From Ignavibacteria bacterium (GTDB lineage Bacteria > Bacteroidota > Ignavibacteria > Tepidaquicellales > Tepidaquicellaceae), in the NCBI GenBank assembly GCA_028714695.1, contig JAQTLX010000020.1, positions 1-59,632 on the forward strand: DNA of 59,632 bases. Direction: 5' to 3'. Within the stretch, counting starts at the first letter, position 1. Every line of letters starts with the position of its first letter. Both the position numbers and the translations under genes were made by a program. This document shows, in pieces, positions 1 through 8,273 of this stretch. A model generated the notes under the pieces. It ran no database searches. It saw only the letters and a program-made list of their open reading frames with translations, and was not told the DNA's origin.

Positions 1-149
1 AAGAAATATCAACACTTGTAAACGAACAAAAGATTGCAGGAACATATGCGGTCGATTTTGACGGTTCGAATCTTTCAAGCGGAATGTATTTCTACAAAAT
101 AAGCGTCAACGGTTTCAGCGAAGTAAAAAAGATGACATTAATCAAATAA
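1..149 (+). CDS. T9SS type A sorting domain protein, C-terminal fragment
   Basis: The window opens inside a gene. Frame 3 is open from the edge to a TAA at 147-149. The translated tail has the features of a T9SS type A C-terminal sorting domain: a G-T-Y-x-V-x-F-D-G strand, then SSGMYFYKI, then a final basic/hydrophobic strand EVKKMTLIK. This closely matches the tails of the proteins ending at 25390, 26591 and 29778. In this family the domain takes the protein across the outer membrane through the type IX system and is then usually removed. The cargo domain lies outside the window, so its function is unknown. Confidence 0.85.
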   Translation, partial: EISTLVNEQKIAGTYAVDFDGSNLSSGMYFYKISVNGFSEVKKMTLIK

Positions 150-166
150 GATTATCATCATATAAC

Positions 167-200
167 AAAAAGCCGTTCCTGAAAAGGAACGGCTTTTTTT
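167..200. terminator. Bidirectional rho-independent terminator
   Basis: A perfect 10-bp stem (agccgttcct at 171-180, aggaacggct at 185-194) closes a GAAA loop. It is followed by seven Ts on the + strand and preceded by an A run that gives a U tract on the - strand. It sits between the T9SS gene ending at 149 (+) and the transketolase gene ending at 221 (-), so it can serve both. Confidence 0.9.
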
Positions 201-220
201 ATACCTTAAAATAAAATCAA

Positions 221-1084
221 TTAAACGAAATCTCCGAATTTGGTAGGTGCAAGTTCTTCAAGCGCTTTCTTTCCCTGTTCATCATTCGGCGGTACACCGT
301 GCCATCTGTAATCGTCTTCCATAAACGACACGCCCTTGCCCATTAAAGTACTGGCAAGAATAACGACAGGTTTTCCTTTTATGTTCTTTGCTTTGCCGAA
401 AGTGTCCAGAATATCTTTCATACTATTGCCGTCCATTTCAAGTACTTCCCAATTAAAAGATTTGAACTTATCGGATAAAGGATCAAGATTCATTACCTTC
501 TGAACGCGGTTATCAATCTGGCAGTCGTTTTTGTCAACTATCATAATAAGATTATCGGTTTTATGGTGCGCTGCTGTCATTACTGCTTCCCATATCTGAC
601 CTTCCTGCAGTTCACCGTCGCCGTTTATACAGACAACTTTATTCGGTTTTTTATCGAGTTTTAGTGCAAGCGCGGTACCAACTGCTATTGAAAGCCCCTG
701 TCCGAGCGACCCCGAAGCAATTTCAATTCCAGGAAGACCATGCGTTTTCAGCGGTGCGGGATGTCCCTGTAATCTGCCGTTTATCTTTCTTAATGTCTTG
801 AGTTCTTCGAGCGGGAAATAACCGCGTCGTGCAAGAGCCGCATACCAAACGGGCGCAATATGCCCGATTGAAACATATATATAATCTCTTTCGACCATAT
901 ACGGGTCAGTATTGTCAACATTAAGCAGATTAAAATAAAGGGCGGTAAAAATATCGGCAGTACCAAGCGGACCGCCTGAATGTCCTGTTTTTGAGATAAG
1001 CAGCATATTGATTATATCCCTTCGTATCTGCCGGGACATTTCATTCAGTTCTTCAACACTGTTTAACAGCGGATTTCTATTCAT
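221..1084 (-). CDS. Transketolase, N-terminal (TPP-binding) subunit
   Basis: 287 aa, the usual length of the N-terminal half of a split transketolase. The TPP pyrophosphate-binding signature is visible (GDGELQEGQIWEA), as are the SGSLGQGLSIAVG segment and an early KTGHSGGPLG motif. Split transketolases act as an N+C heteromer and move two-carbon ketol units in the non-oxidative pentose phosphate pathway. The C-terminal (Pyr/transketolase-C) subunit normally lies next to it. Here the downstream neighbour is a convergent T9SS gene and the upstream neighbour is plsY, so the partner must be elsewhere in the genome. ATG start. Family call is firm; the physiological substrate is not certain. Confidence 0.93.
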   Translation of the reverse strand: MNRNPLLNSVEELNEMSRQIRRDIINMLLISKTGHSGGPLGTADIFTALYFNLLNVDNTDPYMVERDYIYVSIGHIAPVWYAALARRGYFPLEELKTLRKINGRLQGHPAPLKTHGLPGIEIASGSLGQGLSIAVGTALALKLDKKPNKVVCINGDGELQEGQIWEAVMTAAHHKTDNLIMIVDKNDCQIDNRVQKVMNLDPLSDKFKSFNWEVLEMDGNSMKDILDTFGKAKNIKGKPVVILASTLMGKGVSFMEDDYRWHGVPPNDEQGKKALEELAPTKFGDFV

Positions 1085-1140
1085 ATTAAATTATAAAGTT
1101 TTTGATTAATACTAATAAAACAAAATTTTAAGAATTAAAT

Positions 1141-1785
1141 TCAATTTTTTGTTTTGTGTTTTTTAGCGTCTTTAATGAGTTCGAAAAACGGACCGATGTG
1201 TTTAAGCATAACAATGAGGCATAATACAGTAACGAACGAAAAATACATTTCAAAATTTCTGACGGCAAGATTATCTAAATTTTCAAGAATCGGCTTTGAA
1301 ACATATACAAACAGCGGAAGTATCACCGTTGCAACAATGTTTCCGAAATGAACGTTTCTGTAAATTCCGTACGATATTATGAACAACACAACCCATATAA
1401 GTAATATTACGGGACTTACAGCCAGACATATACCCGCGGCTGTGGCGAGTCCCCTGCCGCCTTTAAAGCCAAGCCATACTGAAAAGTTATGACCTGCAAC
1501 AAGCAAAACAACCGGAATGAAGACAAACTCAAGCGGCAAATCTACAACGCGGAATAAAAGATATGAAGGAATGAATCCTTTGAGTAAATCAAGCACAAGC
1601 ACGGTAAAGCCTGCTGATTTCGACCCCGAAACTTGAAGTGTGTTAAGAGCACCAGAATTACCGGAACCCTCTTTAGTAATATCCTTTCCTGTTTTATATT
1701 TCAGGAATAAATACGCGGCAGGAATAGAGCCGATAAGATAAAATATGATACAAAGAAGTATATATTCGATAATCTTTACATTCAT
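1141..1785 (-). CDS. plsY: Glycerol-3-phosphate acyltransferase PlsY
   Basis: 214-aa integral membrane protein. It begins with a hydrophobic helix containing GSIPAAYL and has the conserved PlsY motifs GSGNSGALNTL near residue 40, AGHNFSVWLGFKGGRGLATA near residues 97-116 and a C-terminal hydrophobic region. PlsY transfers an acyl group from acyl-phosphate to sn-glycerol-3-phosphate in the inner membrane, the first step of phospholipid synthesis. Its ATG directly follows the TAA of the DUF1460 gene (TAAATG), so the two are probably cotranscribed and translationally coupled. Confidence 0.95.
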   Translation of the reverse strand: MNVKIIEYILLCIIFYLIGSIPAAYLFLKYKTGKDITKEGSGNSGALNTLQVSGSKSAGFTVLVLDLLKGFIPSYLLFRVVDLPLEFVFIPVVLLVAGHNFSVWLGFKGGRGLATAAGICLAVSPVILLIWVVLFIISYGIYRNVHFGNIVATVILPLFVYVSKPILENLDNLAVRNFEMYFSFVTVLCLIVMLKHIGPFFELIKDAKKHKTKN

Positions 1786-2688
1786 TTATTGCGGCCTCGC
1801 TACGATAATGCCTGTCTGTTTTTTGTTGCTTTTCAGATACTCCATTAATTCTTCTTTTGAAATAATAATTTCTCCCTTTGTAATGGAAGCGTGCATGAAA
1901 AAAGTCTTTGACTTGCTCTTGTAAACAAACCCTGTATGCGTGACGTCGAGTCCGTCTATGTTTGTAGTTGTAGCAATAATGTCGCCTGTTTCAAGCGCGT
2001 CGTAATATTTACTGACTTCACCCTTCTTGATGTAGAACAAATCTCTGCGATTAATGTTCTTTTCTACTGAAAGCATTTCGTCTATATAATCCTGATTGCC
2101 TTTTAACTGCTTATATGAATCGACGTGAGCGGTCATGAAATTAATTTTTTTGTTATAAGGTATGCCGCCGATTGACTGTGTAATATCTTTAACAATTCCT
2201 TTTCTCGAATTGTCGTAAATCCAGTCCGAAAAATAATGCAGGCGCGAAGGATAACCGTTTATTTCGCCGTCTCTGTATCTGATATTTGTAAGTTCGTTTT
2301 TATAACTTTCAAAATCCACAGTGCCTTTTCTTATTATTCTGGATATAGCCAGAGTGTTCTCCACAAAGGTAACGCAGTCGAGTCCTGTTATTTTAATGAC
2401 GAGTTTTTCTTCATCAATATTTTTATCGAGCGTTCCCGCAACATATTCCGTACCCAGAAAACTTTTGCCGACCGCGGCTATAATATCGCCGATTTCATTG
2501 TCGCCTAACGATTTATCATAGGATTTCAGTTTCTTTTTCACTGCCCGTATTTCATCTTCATCGTTCGAACCCGAGTTCAGTGAATACGGATGCGAGAAAA
2601 CGAAAAGCAAAACTACTGCCGCAAATATATTGTAATAGTTTCTTCCTGTCATAATTTTTAATTTTACTGAATTTAAAAACTTACGCAT
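1786..2688 (-). CDS. DUF1460 family amidase-like (NlpC/P60-fold) lipoprotein/exported protein
   Basis: 300 aa. The DUF1460 signature GLDCVTFVEN supplies the presumed nucleophile Cys; the region DVTHTGFVYKSK followed by FFMHAS supplies the His. Members with known structure have an NlpC/P60-like fold and are thought to cleave cell-wall peptides. The N terminus has a hydrophobic export segment. The first ATG (2688) is only 9 bp from the divergent GNAT start at 2698; a later ATG (codon 13, 2652) would begin closer to the hydrophobic segment and leave room for a promoter, so the true start may be there. Directly upstream of plsY. Confidence 0.85.
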   Translation of the reverse strand: MRKFLNSVKLKIMTGRNYYNIFAAVVLLFVFSHPYSLNSGSNDEDEIRAVKKKLKSYDKSLGDNEIGDIIAAVGKSFLGTEYVAGTLDKNIDEEKLVIKITGLDCVTFVENTLAISRIIRKGTVDFESYKNELTNIRYRDGEINGYPSRLHYFSDWIYDNSRKGIVKDITQSIGGIPYNKKINFMTAHVDSYKQLKGNQDYIDEMLSVEKNINRRDLFYIKKGEVSKYYDALETGDIIATTTNIDGLDVTHTGFVYKSKSKTFFMHASITKGEIIISKEELMEYLKSNKKQTGIIVARPQ

Positions 2689-2697
2689 TAAACTAAA

Positions 2698-3150
2698 ATG
2701 AATTTACGAATAAGAAAAGCGAGAAAATCTGACGCAAAAGAAATACTCAGGCTAATAATAGAACTGGCAAAATTCGAAAAACTGACTCCTCCGGGCAAAG
2801 CAGAGCAGCGCAGACTGATATCGGACGCGTTTTCGAAAAATCCGCCGTTCAGAATTATACTTGCTTTTGACGGCGAAGTAGCGATAGGATACGCCTTTTA
2901 TTTCTTTACTTATTCGACATTTCTGGCAAAACCGACATTGTATCTTGAAGATATATACATCAGCGATAAATGCAGGGGTTACGGCGCCGGCAAAAAGTTA
3001 ATGAATGAACTTATCAGCATAGCCAAAAAGAAAAAATGCGGACGTCTCGAATGGATAGTTCTCGACTGGAACAAAAACGCGATAGATTTTTATGACAGGC
3101 TTGGTGCGAAAGAAATGAAGGAATGGAAGTTTTACAGGCTGACATTGTAA
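2698..3150 (+). CDS. GNAT family N-acetyltransferase (3' end duplicated at 8029-8149)
   Basis: 150 aa, full GNAT length. Visible parts are the N-terminal strand IRKARKSDAKEILRLI, the beta4/acetyl-CoA loop LYLEDIYISDKCRGYGAGKKLM (R/Q-x-x-G-x-G/A type) and the C-terminal WIVLDWNKNAIDFYDRLGA segment typical of diamine-acetyltransferase-like GNATs. Substrate unknown; spermidine/diamine-type acetylation is a family-based guess. The last ~110 bp occur again at 8029-8149 on the far side of a gene island, indicating that something integrated at, and regenerated, this 3' end. The upstream divergent gene starts only 9 bp away. Confidence 0.9.
   Translation: MNLRIRKARKSDAKEILRLIIELAKFEKLTPPGKAEQRRLISDAFSKNPPFRIILAFDGEVAIGYAFYFFTYSTFLAKPTLYLEDIYISDKCRGYGAGKKLMNELISIAKKKKCGRLEWIVLDWNKNAIDFYDRLGAKEMKEWKFYRLTL
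3030..3138 (+). repeat. Left copy of island-flanking direct repeat (GNAT 3' end)
   Basis: This segment recurs at 8029-8137, offset 4,999 bp. I count three mismatches over 109 bp (3063, 3081, 3084). All three fall in third codon positions and are synonymous. After 3138 the copies diverge over the last four codons (…FYRLTL here, …FYRYTV there). This is the left candidate attachment site of the ParA/restriction-modification island. Confidence 0.85.
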
Positions 3151-3331
3151 ATTATTGAGTTTGAATCTGTTTATAAACTATAATACTACTTAAAATATTG
3201 CATATTATAGATATTACCTCTTAAAATAGACGTTATAATTAGCAAAATATACACACTAACAATATATAAAGAAAAAATATGCTATTTTTTAATGATAAAA
3301 ATTATTATAAATTTCATAATATTAAACTGAT

Positions 3332-4174
3332 ATGGCAAAAACTATTTCGTTAATAAATATGAAAGGTGGAGTTGGTAAATCCACATTAACAGTTAATTTA
3401 GCTTGGCATTTTGCAGCCTATAGTCAATGGCGGAAAAAAGTACTTGTTGTAGACTTAGACCCGCAATTTAATGCGAGTCAATATTTATTAGGTGTTACAC
3501 AGTATTCAAGTATGCTAGAAAGAGGTGATCAGACAGTTTGGGATATTTTCGAATCTAATACTCGTATACCTGGGCGAAATGTTAGACAATTGGATGCAAG
3601 CACATTAATACAAAATGTTATTACATTAAAAAATGGGGGTGTAGTCGATTTGATTCCATCTAGATTAGAACTAGCATTTTCATTGAAAAATCCTGGCCAT
3701 AAAGAGCGACAATTATCTAAATTTTTATACGATATTAAGGACTCTTATGATCTTATATTAATTGATTGTGCACCGACCGAATCTATTCTGACAACTGCTG
3801 CTTATCTTTCAAGTGATTATTTATTAGTTCCCGTTAAACCTGAGTACCTTTCATCGATAGGTTTACCTCTGCTTGTAAATTCTATGCAAGATTTTAGAAA
3901 AGAATACGATCAACATAATTTGAGGTTAGCTGGAGTTGTTTTTAATGCTACATCAGAATATTCACCCGAGGAACGATTATCAAAGAATGGCGTAAGAAGT
4001 ATAGCATCGCAAAATGGCTGGCATATATTTAAGTCTGAAGTTTCATATTCTAGATCCTACCCAAAAGGTGCACGTGAAGGCCAACCGATTTTCAGAACAT
4101 CTTACTCACGTTACAGTCAGGTTTCAAAGTTTGAATCCTTCGCTAAAGAATTTGCAATTAGAATATCGCTGTAA
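3332..4174 (+). CDS. ParA/Soj-family Walker ATPase
   Basis: 280 aa. The deviant Walker A motif MKGGVGKST is at residues 10-18 with the signature Lys at 11; the A' strand VLVVDLDPQFNAS and Walker B strand YDLILIDCAPTE follow. ParA ATPases form ATP-dependent dimers on DNA and move plasmids, chromosomes or protein cargo. No ParB or parS cluster is visible; instead a 178-aa protein of unknown family overlaps its stop codon (TAATG). It is the first gene inside the repeat-flanked island and is A/T-rich relative to its neighbours. It may be a remnant plasmid/ICE maintenance gene or part of a two-gene system; I cannot tell which. Confidence 0.9.
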   Translation: MAKTISLINMKGGVGKSTLTVNLAWHFAAYSQWRKKVLVVDLDPQFNASQYLLGVTQYSSMLERGDQTVWDIFESNTRIPGRNVRQLDASTLIQNVITLKNGGVVDLIPSRLELAFSLKNPGHKERQLSKFLYDIKDSYDLILIDCAPTESILTTAAYLSSDYLLVPVKPEYLSSIGLPLLVNSMQDFRKEYDQHNLRLAGVVFNATSEYSPEERLSKNGVRSIASQNGWHIFKSEVSYSRSYPKGAREGQPIFRTSYSRYSQVSKFESFAKEFAIRISL

Positions 4175-4710
4175 TGGAAAGAAAACAAGAAATCCAGTTA
4201 TTAAATGATATACTGAAATGCATCAATAAATATGAGTCGAAAACTTTAATCGATCTTTTGCACTTGTTAAATGAGGACAACTTTTTTAAAACCATCACCG
4301 CCACACTTGACAAATTATCTCTATTGAATAGAAATACAAAAAAAATCAAAACTGGGAATAACAATAGTGAGTTGAAAAATCCGATAAAATTTTTAGATAC
4401 TCTTGTTGAAATTGGTCGATATGATAAAGAAAAAGCGGATATATTAACAGAACTATACTACAAAATAAAGCAAAAAGAAATCCTAGTTTCTTTAAGGGAA
4501 ATGAAAAATTTCGTTTTAGATTCAGGATTACCACCTTTGAAAACAACTTCTAGAGAAAAAGCGATCATTCCGTTCCTTAAAATCCTTCTGACTTTGAATA
4601 TTGATGATTTAAAAAATAAAATTGAAAAGATATATAATAATTCTACAAAACAAGATAGAAGTTTAAAAGGTTGGAGTGATATTATCCTTAAGAATGACAG
4701 CAACGAATAA
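4174..4710 (+). CDS. Hypothetical protein coupled to ParA
   Basis: 178 aa, not recognised. It starts on the A of the ParA stop (TAATG), so it is very probably translated together with ParA. It is hydrophilic, Lys-rich, predicted largely helical, with no signal peptide, membrane segment, cysteine motif or helix-turn-helix that I can identify. By position it could be the ParA partner (ParB-like adaptor or cargo factor). That is inference from coupling alone. Confidence 0.75.
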   Translation: MERKQEIQLLNDILKCINKYESKTLIDLLHLLNEDNFFKTITATLDKLSLLNRNTKKIKTGNNNSELKNPIKFLDTLVEIGRYDKEKADILTELYYKIKQKEILVSLREMKNFVLDSGLPPLKTTSREKAIIPFLKILLTLNIDDLKNKIEKIYNNSTKQDRSLKGWSDIILKNDSNE

Positions 4711-4785
4711 CTTTGTCGATATTTTTGATATTTCCAATGATTAAGTAAAATTCTCTAATTTATTCCATACACATTACATTAAGAT

Positions 4786-6018
4786 TTAATAATATTTTAC
4801 TCTCCAATCAAGAAATCTTCTATTGACAAAATTGGGAATTTCAACATTGCGTGGTAGTTTTCCGTAATTATTTATTTTTAAAGCTAATTCTGAAAGTATT
4901 AATTCGCCAGATGGCATAATTCTCAAATGATTACTGTCAAATAATTGATGAATATCTGATCGCAAACAAAGTCCGTTGTTAAAGCTATCATCACCTTTAT
5001 ATTCAATTGGTTTAATGTGTGATGCTTCTAATACATTCTCGATTGTAACTCCAGTTACTAAACATGTGGATCGAAAAATATTTAAGATATTTTTCCGGAA
5101 TATATTCTGATTTGGTCGTTCCAGAACAATCCTTGAGATTCTTTTTCTTTCCACACTTGCAGGAATTTGCGTTATTCTGATTTGATTAACTACATTATCC
5201 AGGGCGCTTCTAATTATTTTAAGCTTATGTAATTCAACAATTTCTTCTTTCGAGATACTGGATAAAATATAGCGTTCGTTTGCATTTCCATTTTCATTTA
5301 TTTCTTTTCTACAAAAGCCATAATTCGATAAAAATATCAAGAATTCTCTTGCCATCCTTTTATCATTTGAACTGGTAGAACAATCTGGCCATCTCGATAC
5401 ATCAATTAATCCTTGGCGATGTTGAAGGATTGCATCAACGTAGTCATTGATCGGTGACTTAATTCCCGCTAAGGGAATAATTATTCGTATAAGCTCAAAG
5501 GGTGTGATAAATGCATCAACCATATCATATCTATCTGCGATTAATGCAAGTATATCAAGAATAAGTTCAAGTGGCTTTATTTTTAAATCAATTTTATCCC
5601 ATTCTGAAGTATCATCAGTAATTTTCCTGTTGGGCAACTCTAATGTTTTTATTACTGTCGTAGCAAACTCAACTTGAGTAATTTTTCCTTCTGCAAGCAG
5701 TTGTCCAAAAGGACTAACAATCACTGTTCCGTGAGCCTCTTCTAAAAGACCTAATGCCTTCCAGTATTGTCCGGAATTTCTGACTAAATTCCTTTCACGT
5801 GTTCTAACAAGATCGACTTTGGAATTTGTTTCTTTCTGTACTAAAGCAAGTCCGTGCATAATTTCTTCTGAACTAGGTGCATAGTTTTGATATTTATTGA
5901 AAACCCTAAGCACTCCAAGAAATACTGGCGGTTCATTAAGAGATTCAGTAGGTGTAAGGACAGCCCATCTCCATTTATAATTATCAAATGGTTTTCGTGG
6001 TGGTTTTATTAGTTTCAT
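4786..6018 (-). CDS. HNH endonuclease, probable type II restriction enzyme
   Basis: 410 aa. The C-terminal ~100 residues form an HNH_2-type nuclease: CLVTG, then EASHIKP (first His), then NNGLCLRSDIHQLFD (Asn and second His), then LRI. The N-terminal ~300 residues are helical with no recognised domain and probably hold the DNA-recognition region. The start codon lies 35 bp inside the 3' end of the upstream methyltransferase gene, so it is cotranscribed and translationally coupled to two C5-methyltransferases. That supports a restriction enzyme over a homing or repair nuclease. Recognition sequence cannot be read from sequence. Confidence 0.85.
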   Translation of the reverse strand: MKLIKPPRKPFDNYKWRWAVLTPTESLNEPPVFLGVLRVFNKYQNYAPSSEEIMHGLALVQKETNSKVDLVRTRERNLVRNSGQYWKALGLLEEAHGTVIVSPFGQLLAEGKITQVEFATTVIKTLELPNRKITDDTSEWDKIDLKIKPLELILDILALIADRYDMVDAFITPFELIRIIIPLAGIKSPINDYVDAILQHRQGLIDVSRWPDCSTSSNDKRMAREFLIFLSNYGFCRKEINENGNANERYILSSISKEEIVELHKLKIIRSALDNVVNQIRITQIPASVERKRISRIVLERPNQNIFRKNILNIFRSTCLVTGVTIENVLEASHIKPIEYKGDDSFNNGLCLRSDIHQLFDSNHLRIMPSGELILSELALKINNYGKLPRNVEIPNFVNRRFLDWRVKYY

Positions 6019-6949
6019 TCTGTGTAATTTCTTTTGGGAAAATGGATGCTAATGCAAATGCTAACAAAGGTGGTACGGCATTGCCTATTTGCCTATATGC
6101 TGATGAATTATTACCTTCAAAAAAGAAATCTAACGGGAAAGATTGTGTTATTGCTAATTCCCTAACAGACATTCGTCTGATGTTATTTGGGTGATGTAAA
6201 ACTACTACCCCCCCTTTTTCATCTCCTCTCGCAGTAACTGTAGGCGCTGGTTTATTCGGATCAACTGCTCTGTTACCCAAATAACCATTGAATTTTAGTT
6301 TAAATTTTGAGTAAGTATGATTTAATAAGTTGTGTTTACTTTCTGGTTCGGGAATATTTTTCAATGCTTCTCCTATAGTGATCCATTTCTTTTTATCTTT
6401 AAATAGATCTTTTACTTCGCTATGAGTTGGTTCTGGATATTCTAAATTATACTCTATATCATTTCTAACACCCAAGATAATTACTCTTTCTCTTCTTTGG
6501 GGGACTCCAAAATCAGCAGCATTTAGAACCTTATACTTCACTCTGTAACCAGCATTTCTAAAATCCGCAATAATCATTTGAAAAACTTTACCTTTCATTA
6601 GACTCAATATTCCTTTTACATTTTCTGCCAAAAAAAACTTTGGTCTCTTATCCACTAGTACTCTCAGAAGTTCCAGATAAAGTTTATTTCTTTCATCTTT
6701 ATTATTTCTATTCGTGTTCGCAACGGAGAAACCTTGGCATGGGAATCCACCAATTAATATATCATGATTTGGTATTTCGTTTGAAGATATTTTCGAAATG
6801 TCCCCGCAAATAATATGTCTACCAATATTTTTACGATATGTTTTTACCGCATCTTCAAAATTATCATTAGCCCATATTATATTATGACCTGCTATTATAA
6901 AACCCAAATCAAGTCCTCCCGCTCCCGAAAAAAGCGATACTACATTCAT
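5984..6949 (-). CDS. DNA (cytosine-5) methyltransferase, second of a tandem pair
   Basis: 321 aa with the m5C methyltransferase motifs in order: I SLFSGAGGLDLGF (SAM binding), IV GGFPCQGFS (catalytic Cys), VI AENVKGIL, VIII QRRERVI, IX RRMSVRELA and X YRQIGNAVPP. The target-recognition region lies between VIII and IX. It starts inside the preceding methyltransferase gene (4-bp ATGA overlap) and overlaps the nuclease gene by 35 bp. The two methyltransferases are clearly paralogous along their whole length, including much of the recognition region. Confidence 0.95.
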   Translation of the reverse strand: MNVVSLFSGAGGLDLGFIIAGHNIIWANDNFEDAVKTYRKNIGRHIICGDISKISSNEIPNHDILIGGFPCQGFSVANTNRNNKDERNKLYLELLRVLVDKRPKFFLAENVKGILSLMKGKVFQMIIADFRNAGYRVKYKVLNAADFGVPQRRERVIILGVRNDIEYNLEYPEPTHSEVKDLFKDKKKWITIGEALKNIPEPESKHNLLNHTYSKFKLKFNGYLGNRAVDPNKPAPTVTARGDEKGGVVVLHHPNNIRRMSVRELAITQSFPLDFFFEGNNSSAYRQIGNAVPPLLAFALASIFPKEITQNETNKTTTKTI

Positions 6950-7869
6950 AGTAACGTCATTTCAAGTTCTTTTAATTCTTGTCCTATGAGTTGACCGAAT
7001 TTGACAGGAACGGCATTTCCGACTTGGCGATACATCGATCCCATGGAACCAACAAATTCATAGTCTATAGGAAAAGTTTGAATTAAAGCACTTTCGCGAA
7101 CACTCATTCTCCTGTGATTTTTTGGATGCTGTATGGCACAGACACCACCTCCACCATTTCCTCTGGCAAGTATAGTCGGCGAAGGCTTATTCGGATCTGT
7201 TTTTCGATGTCCGGTAAAATTTCTACTGGTTATCTTATATTTTGAATAAATATGATTCTTCAATAAAGTTTTCACGTTATCTGGCTCAGGTATTCCACTT
7301 AATGCATTTGATATACTAATCCAGTTTTTTTTAGAATGTGTTGGTTGAGGAAATCGAAAATTCATTTCTTCTTTTAAATCAATCCTTGAACCCGCGATGA
7401 TAACTCTCACTCTTGTTTGTGGAACGCCATAATCTGCTGTGTTAAATGATTGATATTTCACTCTATAGCCAGCATTAGAAAAATCATTAATTATTTTTTT
7501 TATTGCGTTTCCATTATCAAGGCTCAATATACCTTTGACATTTTCTGCTATAAAGTACTTTGGTTTTTTCCCTTTGATTATTCTATAAAATTGTTTATAT
7601 AATATATTTCGTTCATCATCAGCTGTTCGTAACATATTTGCCATTGAGAATCCTTGACAAGGAAATCCGCCAACAATTACTTCACAATCAGGTATTTCAT
7701 TTATGTCGATATCAGAAATATCCTTGCATACAATATGATTGCCGATATTTAGCTTATATGTTTCGCAACTATCTTTATCAATATCATTTGCCCATATAAT
7801 TTCATGACCAGCATTTATTAAACCTAAGTCAAGCCCTCCAGCACCCGAAAACAATGATACGATTTTCAT
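6946..7869 (-). CDS. DNA (cytosine-5) methyltransferase, first of a tandem pair
   Basis: 307 aa; motifs I SLFSGAGGLDLGL, IV GGFPCQGFSMAN (catalytic Cys), VI AENVKGIL, VIII QTRVRVI, IX RRMSVRESA and X YRQVGNAVPV are all intact. It is the promoter-proximal gene of the methyltransferase-methyltransferase-nuclease operon, so protection would be made before cleavage activity. Two m5C enzymes with one nuclease often means an asymmetric recognition site with each strand methylated by its own enzyme; that is inference here. A/T-rich upstream DNA (7870-8028) must carry the promoter. Confidence 0.95.
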   Translation of the reverse strand: MKIVSLFSGAGGLDLGLINAGHEIIWANDIDKDSCETYKLNIGNHIVCKDISDIDINEIPDCEVIVGGFPCQGFSMANMLRTADDERNILYKQFYRIIKGKKPKYFIAENVKGILSLDNGNAIKKIINDFSNAGYRVKYQSFNTADYGVPQTRVRVIIAGSRIDLKEEMNFRFPQPTHSKKNWISISNALSGIPEPDNVKTLLKNHIYSKYKITSRNFTGHRKTDPNKPSPTILARGNGGGGVCAIQHPKNHRRMSVRESALIQTFPIDYEFVGSMGSMYRQVGNAVPVKFGQLIGQELKELEMTLL

Positions 7870-8028
7870 TTAAATAATCTTCAATCTAATTTGTAACTAT
7901 ATTATATAATAATATACCATATTAATATACTCATTACATTATTTTTATTCTATATTAAATTATGAATATTATCTATGATATTTTTTCAATAGCTGCAAGT
8001 TCATTAATATGCTACAAAAATATTTTTT

Positions 8029-8149
8029 GAAAAAATGCGGACGTCTCGAATGGATAGTTCTAGACTGGAACAAAAACGCAATCGATTTTTATGACAGGCT
8101 TGGTGCGAAAGAAATGAAGGAATGGAAGTTTTACAGGTACACGGTTTAA
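8029..8149 (+). pseudogene. Orphan 3' end of a GNAT gene (right copy of island repeat)
   Basis: This is the last ~40 codons of the GNAT gene at 2698-3150 without any 5' part. It reads KKCGRLEWIVLDWNKNAID…KFYRYTV and ends in TAA at 8147-8149. Similarity starts abruptly at 8029 after unrelated A/T-rich DNA. Differences from the left copy are synonymous up to the last four codons, so both 3' ends come from functional genes. The simplest reading is that the island arrived carrying a GNAT 3' end that replaced the resident one, leaving this displaced end behind. Confidence 0.85.
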
Positions 8150-8222
8150 TTTATCGGAAACTTACTAATTTATCGGAAACCTACTAATTTATCGGAAACT
8201 TACTAATTTATCGGAAACTTAC
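8147..8222. repeat. Four tandem copies of a 19-nt repeat
   Basis: The unit taatttatcggaaacttac occurs four times head-to-tail (8147, 8166, 8185, 8204); the second copy has one t-to-c change. The first unit begins with the stop codon of the orphan GNAT fragment. The remaining bases to 8273 hold nothing recognisable except a short open stretch just before the response-regulator stop codon. Confidence 0.9.
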
Positions 8223-8273
8223 AATTGGTTTAATCCTGCCGATACGGTGTTTTATGAAAGCGGAAAATGCTTA

